DNA from: an uncultured Gilliamella sp.
GTDB lineage: Bacteria; Pseudomonadota; Gammaproteobacteria; Enterobacterales; Orbaceae
DNA: 64,000 nt
Assembly: GCA_945271295.1 (NCBI GenBank)
Contig: CALYPG010000002.1
Location: 1 to 64,000, forward strand
Direction of reading: 5' to 3'
Within the stretch, counting starts at the first letter, position 1, and each line of letters starts with the position of its first letter. Positions 57,923 through 64,000 of the stretch are shown piece after piece. Below the pieces are notes generated by a model that made no database searches, was not told the origin of the DNA, and saw only the letters and a list, made by a program, of their open reading frames with translations. A program made the translations under genes and the position numbers.

Positions 57923-59044
57923 TCAAGTCAATTGTTGAAAAGTAACTAACTGTAAATAAACATTATTTTCATATTGGATAATGATTAGTTGATCTCGAAA
58001 ATATGTATTTATACAAGCAGTGGCCATGCCTAAGGCAAAATAATGGGTGAATTTGGTTGGTTTAGCGAAGGTTAAATCTATATCATGTAGCAATTGTTCA
58101 TTGTCTTTCCTTAGACTTAATTTATCTATTTCTATTGCTAATGCAACTCGATTTTTTTTATCTAATCCTGAAATCCAAATATCATTAACGCTTTGAACGG
58201 GAATTTGGGTATAGGAAAAAAGTTGATTTAAATCAGCAGCTAAATCATTATCCGAAACCATTAAGCGCCCTAGCCAAGATTTTGCCTTCAATTTTCTTGT
58301 GTTAATTAATGAATCAGTTCCGATTAACATAGCACTAATAAATTTGCTATGTTTATGATAAATTATGTCACTATATTGGCAAACTAATATTAGTGATAAT
58401 TCAATGTTATCAGGCGTTTCATATAACATCGATATCCAAGTAGCATAGTCCATTATTGGCTCAGCACGTAAATCCCAATGTTTAAATATTGCATCAAGAA
58501 GTTCATCGTCATCCATAAACTCTTTTGGTAAATAAATATGGGTTAAATATTTGCGGTATTGAGGGCACTGTTGTTCTAAATTTTGCATCACTTCATCTAA
58601 AAACCAGTAAGGTTGTGTAGATGAAGTTACATTAAATAAGGGCCTTGCTTTTTCTGGATAAAGCGGAATATTTTCATCATTGCTGGTTAACGCTTTTATA
58701 CCATTTTGTTCTGCACTAATGACATAACTACCAAAAATAGGTATTTGTTGTTTACTCCATTCTTGCCAGAAATGTATCGATTCTTGATTTACTTTGGTTA
58801 TTTCATCGTTACCGGCATTGTCAGAAATATTTTTGACCAAACTGTAGGCAATAGCAAAAAGCCATAAAAACAATGGCAATACAATAGCAAAAAACCAAAA
58901 TAACAGTTGATCTGCATCTGGGTAGATAAAAACCGTTAATATAAAACCGCTTAAAATTAACAGTACTAAGCTAATAGCCCATAATAAATAAGACGGTTTT
59001 TTTATTGGTTGCAAACTTAACAACTGCGGAACAGGCCATCCCAT
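57923..59044 (-). CDS. VgrG-linked two-helix membrane protein of unknown function
   Basis: A 373-residue protein that I do not recognise. Two hydrophobic helices near the N-terminus (about 20-42 and 50-72) are followed by a 300-residue soluble domain. The ATG at 59044 has AAGGA 8 bases upstream; an ATG six codons earlier lacks one. It sits between vgrG and the lipase, 66 bases after vgrG and 11 before the lipase. That position is typical for effector loading adaptors or accessory factors, but no such domain is recognisable. Confidence 0.65.
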   Translation of the reverse strand: MGWPVPQLLSLQPIKKPSYLLWAISLVLLILSGFILTVFIYPDADQLLFWFFAIVLPLFLWLFAIAYSLVKNISDNAGNDEITKVNQESIHFWQEWSKQQIPIFGSYVISAEQNGIKALTSNDENIPLYPEKARPLFNVTSSTQPYWFLDEVMQNLEQQCPQYRKYLTHIYLPKEFMDDDELLDAIFKHWDLRAEPIMDYATWISMLYETPDNIELSLILVCQYSDIIYHKHSKFISAMLIGTDSLINTRKLKAKSWLGRLMVSDNDLAADLNQLFSYTQIPVQSVNDIWISGLDKKNRVALAIEIDKLSLRKDNEQLLHDIDLTFAKPTKFTHYFALGMATACINTYFRDQLIIIQYENNVYLQLVTFQQLT

Positions 59045-59110
59045 TATGTTTATCCTTATCATTAATTTACTAATTACATAATAATATTTAAAACAGCATA
59101 ATTTATCTTT

Positions 59111-61639
59111 TTAGCTTTCCTGTTTTGGTTCAATAACAATGGTTATCGGTTCAATAAATTGGCTATACTGTTCTGGCAACATTCCATTTTCGTCGGTCAT
59201 TGTTTCTATTTCGCTATTATCAGTACGGATAATTTTAACTTTTCTATTTTTCACAACTGAATCATCATGTTGCCAACGTAATTGAGAATTAAATTTATAG
59301 TTGCTACTTTTTAGTTTATTTGTCATTTGACTTAAACTATCAGCCCCTAATTTTTGCCAGGTAGCACATTTGTTAAGAATATTATCTGGCGCACCTATTT
59401 CTACAGATCCACCGGCAAGACGAATATAAGCCCCACCACAAGTTAAAATTAGCTCTTGTTTAGCCGAAATAACCGTGCGCCCTTGTTGACTTGCTATTGA
59501 CATATCCTTTTGTGCACTTAATGACATTTCGTCACTTTGTGCTTGAATATCGACTTTGCCATGTGAAGCAAATAATTTAATTCCCAATTTTTGAGCAAAT
59601 AAACTGATTATTTCACCTGCTGCTACCGTAAATTTCCTTAAAACATTAATGTCAGTGTGCTGATGACTGGCTAACATTAAATTTTCCCCAGCAGCTAATT
59701 GAATACTTTTAGGTGTTACTTGAGCAATACCTTTGGGCGATGAAAGCAGGATTGATGCTTCTTTTAATTCTTCAAGTGAATCCATTAATAAACATTTTTG
59801 TCGTTCTATATCAGCTAACTCCGCCTCAGCTTGTTTTGCTGCATCTTGTAATGCAGATACTAAATTAAAGGCTTTATCAAGTTGCTCTTTTGCTTGTTTC
59901 ATATCCAATTGAATATCTTGGGCTTTATATTGTTCATCTGCAGTTATAAAAAGCCCTTTACCAGCACGTATTGCACCCCATTTATCAGTGCGCAGTTCAA
60001 ATCCTTCTCCTCTTTGTACTTTTTCACTGTTAACTAAGTGACCTATATTAAGCTGAGTTTTACCATATTCAGTGGCGAGTTTAATATGCTCTTTTCCTCG
60101 TTTATCATCCATGCGTAATTTGTTATTAGCTGGCGTCCTTATTACATTGCGGTGCTTATTTGCTGTCGAAACAAGATCTGGTTTGTCACTATTATGCATG
60201 GCATGGGCAATATATGGTCGATCTGGATTTCCATTAGTAAAACCAACTGCAATCTCAGTGCCGTCAATGAGTGGAAAATGGAAACCATAAGTATCACCGG
60301 CATAAGGTTTAGCTAGCCTCATCCATAAGCTCTCTTCACCCGGCTTCCAACTTTTTAAGTCGAAATTTAACTTAACACGATATCGCCCTTTAGTATCAAT
60401 ATAACCATAAGTATCATTATCCGGGCTAGTTATTTTCCCTGGGAGTGTACCGCTGATTTGTGGCCATGATAGCGGCTCAGGACGATATGGTTTGAGAACC
60501 TCGAAAGGTATAGCGGTAAAATGAGTTTGGTAGGATTGAGTTCGGTCTGCATGGTTTTGTGTTGAAAGGATGATAATTCCGTCATTAATATTATTAATTG
60601 GACACCCTTCAATCAAAATATGTTGTCCGGGTGCAAGTCGGTAGTCATTACTTTCACCTGAGATAATCAGTTGGTCTGAAATGTGTTGTTGGTGACGGAT
60701 ATTGGCGTACCAATTGCCACTTTCAACCTGCTCTTTATCTCCTGACATTTTATAATGTTCAGCATAATGATAATCATCCCCTTGGGTTGTACTATCATTA
60801 CTTTGACTATTAACGGTAGAATGAAGATTGCTACTAGCACTACGGTAATTATAATCATTGACACTGACTTGTTTTGGTTTAGTTTTACTACTAAATTGTA
60901 AATCCCAAACACTATTTTGTTGACCATCACTCATACCACTTGGTGGTTTAAGAATAATGTTACCTGTATTTTCATATCCTCGCTCATAATCACTTATAAC
61001 CATAACATCACAATTATGCTTAGGATGAGTTTCAAAACGGAACCAAATGCCTACATCAGCCAATAATCTTTGAATAAAAGTCAGGTCACTTTCTTGCCAC
61101 TGCGTGATAAATTCGCGAATGGGATAGGTTTGTTTTAGTTCTAACCGATAGTCAATGCCGGTAAAACCATGATTACGTAATACTTCTTCTACTACAGTAA
61201 CCACACTTTGATTTTGAAAAATAGCACTTTGATGATGATTCGCAAGTAATGCTAAACGCGGTTCAAGTATTACCTGATATCGTGCTTCATCTTTATTCAT
61301 TGATAACAAACTAAACTCAGTAATTACACCATAAAGTGTCTTAGCTTTTTCTGTTAGTGTTAATGAGCTAAGTTGCATGAGTTGTTTGGGTAAAGTTTGC
61401 GGATGAAATGTGAGTGAGGCAGGGTGGCTTAAAATCGTGTTAATATCGATTTGCTTATCTTGAGTAGTAAAATTAATACAATACTGCCAAGGCTGATTTA
61501 AAACCTCTTTCCCTTCAACAGATAAAACTGAAAGTTCAGATACTAAGCTAAATCCATCAATCGAAAGTGAAAAGTGATTAAGCATCTTATTGTTAACTAA
61601 TGAAGAAACACTATTAACTATTGATTGTATCGAATCCAT
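59111..61639 (-). CDS. vgrG: T6SS spike protein VgrG
   Basis: Trimeric tip of the T6SS tube, 842 residues. The gp27-like base (about 20-390) includes WQESDLTFIQRLLADVGIWF. The gp5-like OB region has GRYRVKLNFDLKSWKPGEES and WMRLAKPYAG, followed by GFHFPLIDGTEIAVGFTNGN. A coiled-coil insert with KQAEAELADIERQK (about 590-650) leads into a DUF2345-type needle extension. The last 80 residues look transthyretin-like (KNRKVKIIRTDNSEIETMTD), a module known to bind Tle effectors. AAGGAAT precedes the ATG. It heads the vgrG-effector-immunity run. Confidence 0.95.
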   Translation of the reverse strand: MDSIQSIVNSVSSLVNNKMLNHFSLSIDGFSLVSELSVLSVEGKEVLNQPWQYCINFTTQDKQIDINTILSHPASLTFHPQTLPKQLMQLSSLTLTEKAKTLYGVITEFSLLSMNKDEARYQVILEPRLALLANHHQSAIFQNQSVVTVVEEVLRNHGFTGIDYRLELKQTYPIREFITQWQESDLTFIQRLLADVGIWFRFETHPKHNCDVMVISDYERGYENTGNIILKPPSGMSDGQQNSVWDLQFSSKTKPKQVSVNDYNYRSASSNLHSTVNSQSNDSTTQGDDYHYAEHYKMSGDKEQVESGNWYANIRHQQHISDQLIISGESNDYRLAPGQHILIEGCPINNINDGIIILSTQNHADRTQSYQTHFTAIPFEVLKPYRPEPLSWPQISGTLPGKITSPDNDTYGYIDTKGRYRVKLNFDLKSWKPGEESLWMRLAKPYAGDTYGFHFPLIDGTEIAVGFTNGNPDRPYIAHAMHNSDKPDLVSTANKHRNVIRTPANNKLRMDDKRGKEHIKLATEYGKTQLNIGHLVNSEKVQRGEGFELRTDKWGAIRAGKGLFITADEQYKAQDIQLDMKQAKEQLDKAFNLVSALQDAAKQAEAELADIERQKCLLMDSLEELKEASILLSSPKGIAQVTPKSIQLAAGENLMLASHQHTDINVLRKFTVAAGEIISLFAQKLGIKLFASHGKVDIQAQSDEMSLSAQKDMSIASQQGRTVISAKQELILTCGGAYIRLAGGSVEIGAPDNILNKCATWQKLGADSLSQMTNKLKSSNYKFNSQLRWQHDDSVVKNRKVKIIRTDNSEIETMTDENGMLPEQYSQFIEPITIVIEPKQES

Positions 61640-61975
61640 ACACTATTCCTTTTTCCTTGTTTATTTTAAGCCATGATGATAATCAAAGCTATGTATAAAA
61701 ATACGCGTGTTTATATAACAAGGCAATCGTTTTTTAATTTTTTATCGAGAGAATTAGATAATCACTTGAATTTTAATAATTTATATTTTATAAGTAGTTT
61801 TAGATCAAAAATAATAATAGCATTGAATAATCGGTGGTTGATATTTGTAATAATAAAATGTTTAAACTAGTAAAAAGCAATGTAATTATTTACTTTATCG
61901 ACAATAAATAATTGAGATAATTATGATATGTTCTGTTATTATATTTTCTAACATAAATTTGCGAATAATAACGAT
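61640..61975. promoter_or_regulatory. Divergent vgrG/glycosyltransferase control region
   Basis: A 336-base very AT-rich gap. A 65-codon plus-strand frame here looks spurious. Promoters for vgrG and the glycosyltransferase must lie here, but no distinctive operator or structure stands out. Confidence 0.4.
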
Positions 61976-63040
61976 ATGAAAATTCTTTTTGGTGTACAAG
62001 GCACAGGAAATGGTCATGTCAGTCGTTGCAGAACTTTAGCCAAGGCTCTAAAAAAGGAAGGCGCTAATGTTGATTATATTTTTAGCGGACGTGACCCCAA
62101 AAACTATTTTGGTATGGAAGCTTTCGGAGATTATAAAACTTTCCGTGGAGTCACTTTTGCAATAGTAAATGGTAAAATTAATTTTCGTAAAACAGTCCAA
62201 CGAATTCGAGCTTTTCGATTAATTAAGGATGTTCGAGAACTTGATCTGTCTGAATATGATTGCATCATTAGTGATTTTGAACCAGTAAGTGCTTGGGCTG
62301 CGCATTATCAGCATCGTGAATGTTTAGGTATAAGTAATCAGATGATTTGTCAATACCTAAAACCGAAAGAGTATGGTTTGATCGCTAATGTCATTATGAA
62401 ATATTATGCTCCTGTCACAAAACCAGTTGGACTACATTGGTTTCATTTCGGACATAAATTAGTACCACCAATGATCGATTCATTCCAATTGTCCCCTAAA
62501 GAAGATGGTAGTATTGTTGTGTATTTACCTTTTGAAGGGATAGATGAAGTTATTACTCTGCTAAAATCTTTTCAAGATCATCAATTTATCTGTTTTCATC
62601 CTGAAATTAAACAAATTTCACAGCAAAAAAATATACTTTTGCACCCACTTAGTCGTGATAATTTTACGCAGGCCTTAATTAATTGTTCTGGTATCATTTC
62701 CAACACTGGTTTTGCACTTATTTCAGAGGCTTTAGTGTTAGGTAAAAAGATCCTAACTAAACCTGTCGCTGGGCAGTTTGAACAAATTTATAATGCTCAG
62801 TGTTTGCAATCACTTGATATGGCAACTGTTATGGAGAATTTAAATAAAATTAAGCTTAAAAATTGGCTTGATTTGCCTTCTCCAAAACCGATCATTTATC
62901 CCGATGTAGCGACTGAATTGGCTAAATGGATCGTATCTGGGCAAAAGGAACCATTACTTTCTTTGAGTGAAAGGCTTTGGAAACAAACAGTATTTCCACA
63001 GCAGGTGGAACAACGAATTAAATCTTTAGGTTATGTGTAA
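61976..63040 (+). CDS. Glycosyltransferase-like protein (MJ1255/VC2487 family)
   Basis: A GT-B-fold protein of 354 residues, resembling the family of conserved proteins related to GT28 transferases. GVQGTGNGHVSRCRTLAKAL at the N-terminus matches the acceptor-side glycine loop. DCIISDFEPVSAWAAH and the C-terminal SNTGFALISEALVLGKKIL with GQFEQIYNA suggest the donor nucleotide-sugar site. No membrane segment is seen. Acceptor unknown. It is 9 bases upstream of folA. Confidence 0.75.
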   Translation: MKILFGVQGTGNGHVSRCRTLAKALKKEGANVDYIFSGRDPKNYFGMEAFGDYKTFRGVTFAIVNGKINFRKTVQRIRAFRLIKDVRELDLSEYDCIISDFEPVSAWAAHYQHRECLGISNQMICQYLKPKEYGLIANVIMKYYAPVTKPVGLHWFHFGHKLVPPMIDSFQLSPKEDGSIVVYLPFEGIDEVITLLKSFQDHQFICFHPEIKQISQQKNILLHPLSRDNFTQALINCSGIISNTGFALISEALVLGKKILTKPVAGQFEQIYNAQCLQSLDMATVMENLNKIKLKNWLDLPSPKPIIYPDVATELAKWIVSGQKEPLLSLSERLWKQTVFPQQVEQRIKSLGYV

Positions 63041-63049
63041 GGGAGTCAA

Positions 63050-63544
63050 ATGATATTAAGTATTATTGTAGCCATGGCACATTCTCAAGTAATTGGTTTA
63101 AATAACCAGATGCCATGGCATTTACCCGCTGATTTGGCCTGGTTTAAAAGAAATACACTTAATAAGCCAGTGATTATGGGACGAAAAACTTTTGAATCTA
63201 TAGGCAAGCCTTTGCCAAACAGACATAATATTGTTATTAGTAGACAATCTGCTGTTAATTCAAATCCCAATATTAGTTGGGTAAAATCGATTGATGAAGC
63301 AATACAGTTAACCAAAAAGCTAAACGCTAATGAAGTTTTTATTATCGGCGGAGGCAATATTTATAATCAAGTTTTACCATTGGTAAATCGCCTTTATTTA
63401 ACGCATATTGATGCATATTTACAAGGTGATACCTATTTCCCAGATTATTTGCCAGAGCAATGGCAACTGATTTATCAAGAAGATCATAAAGCGGATGATA
63501 AAAATCCCTATCCCTATCAGTTTCAGATTTTAGAAAGAATATAA
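63050..63544 (+). CDS. folA: Dihydrofolate reductase
   Basis: Reduces dihydrofolate to tetrahydrofolate using NADPH. It has 164 residues (E. coli 159). IVAMAHSQVIGLNNQMPWHLPADLAWFK carries catalytic Asp28, then MGRKTFESIGKPLPNRHNIV and the FIIGGGNIY NADPH loop. GTAAGGGAG lies upstream of the ATG. It is co-oriented with the glycosyltransferase, probably in one transcript. Confidence 0.97.
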   Translation: MILSIIVAMAHSQVIGLNNQMPWHLPADLAWFKRNTLNKPVIMGRKTFESIGKPLPNRHNIVISRQSAVNSNPNISWVKSIDEAIQLTKKLNANEVFIIGGGNIYNQVLPLVNRLYLTHIDAYLQGDTYFPDYLPEQWQLIYQEDHKADDKNPYPYQFQILERI

Positions 63545-63595
63545 CGTGACATAACAGTTTACGCCAGTGTAATAAGTGGCATTTTAATTAGCTAG

Positions 63596-64000
63596 TTACC
63601 CCAAGCGTTTTGCTTCAATAACATCAGGCAATTGTTTAATTTTATTTAGTACACGATTCAAAGAATCCTGATCGAAAATTTCCATATCCATATCAATGGT
63701 TGCTAATTGTTGTTTTATATCACTGCGGCTTGATAAACTAAGTACATTAACTTTTTCATTAGCTAAAATGGTAGTAATATCGCGCAATAAACCACTTCGA
63801 TCGTTTGCTACAACCCGAGTTACCATCGTGTAACTTGATTGACGATTACCACTCCAAATTGCTTCAATGATACGTTCGGGAGCATGGTTTTTGAGTTCTT
63901 GTAACTGTTCACAATCTGCTCTATGGATTGAGATCCCACGACCTTGAGTAATAAACCCTATAATGGGATCACCCGGAATTGGGCGACAACAGTTTGCTAT
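63596..64000 (-). CDS. relA: (p)ppGpp synthetase I, C-terminal part (cut by window edge)
   Basis: The frame is open to the window end; only the last 134 codons are visible. ANCCRPIPGDPIIGFITQGR, GISIHRADCEQL and HAPERIIEAIW correspond to the zinc-finger region of RelA. The final ACT domain, TANDRSGLLRDITTILANEK-like, ends with VPDVIDAKR-like DVIEAKRLG. The form of these motifs matches RelA more than SpoT. Synthetase and pseudo-hydrolase domains are outside this window. Confidence 0.93.
   Translation of the reverse strand: MANCCRPIPGDPIIGFITQGRGISIHRADCEQLQELKNHAPERIIEAIWSGNRQSSYTMVTRVVANDRSGLLRDITTILANEKVNVLSLSSRSDIKQQLATIDMDMEIFDQDSLNRVLNKIKQLPDVIEAKRLG

Noticed and set aside
61673..61870. 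65-codon frame between vgrG and the glycosyltransferase
   Set aside because: Typical of AT-rich noise: no ribosome site and a composition of Ile, Asn, Phe and Lys.

Overview
This window is chromosomal DNA from an AT-rich gammaproteobacterium. Most proteins align from memory with their Escherichia coli counterparts at near-equal length. Several E. coli gene neighbourhoods are kept: porin-asnS-pncB-pepN, gmhA-yafJ, ubiE-ubiB-tatABC, mlaFEDCB-ibaG, prlC-rsmJ and rsuA-bcr. Others are broken, for example lolA is divergent from rarA and ftsK lies elsewhere. Strong AT bias, enterobacterial-type content and a type VI secretion (T6SS) effector island suggest Orbaceae (Gilliamella, Frischella or relatives). 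That placement is inference, since no rRNA is present. No tRNA, rRNA or CRISPR array was seen.

Layout. 0-5 kb: an orphan lipoprotein, then nrdA-nrdB behind a pair of NrdR boxes. 5-8 kb: rarA and lolA divergent, a small secreted orphan, and an IS5-type transposase remnant. 8-14 kb: mnmE, tag plus a DUF218 membrane protein, an MHS-type transporter and gor. 14-22.4 kb: a long minus-strand run of ribH, nusB, yfiF, a NadR-like protein, ubiE, ubiB, tatABC and hldE. 22.7-25.8 kb: gmhA-yafJ, then mgsA-mdtH. 25.9-34.8 kb: two tandem porins, asnS, pncB, divergent pepN and a rhodanese. 34.8-38.8 kb: metQ facing an M20 amidohydrolase-metN-metI operon. 39-50 kb: a phosphoethanolamine-transferase-like gene, mlaFEDCB, ibaG, prlC, rsmJ, rsuA, bcr and yrdA. 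50-54 kb: ftsK and an orphan citG. 54-61.6 kb: a minus-strand vgrG island with a two-TM protein, a lipase and two tandem Tli4-like immunity genes. 62-64 kb: a glycosyltransferase, folA and the C-terminal end of relA.

How the genes connect. Envelope maintenance is the main theme: lolA, tatABC, mla, the heptose genes gmhA and hldE, porins and a lipid A-type transferase. Hydrophobic and cofactor pathways are dispersed: NAD (pncB and NadR-like), riboflavin (ribH), ubiquinone (ubiE, ubiB) and folate (folA). The vgrG island is an effector-immunity cassette without T6SS structural genes, so it presumably relies on a T6SS encoded elsewhere.

Most interesting observations: a previously unrecognised 41-bp intergenic repeat in three places; a candidate plus-strand small RNA between porin 2 and asnS that carries an antisense match to the porin start codon region; a NadR whose ribosylnicotinamide kinase half has lost its P-loop; and a tandem immunity-gene array with the scar of a third copy.
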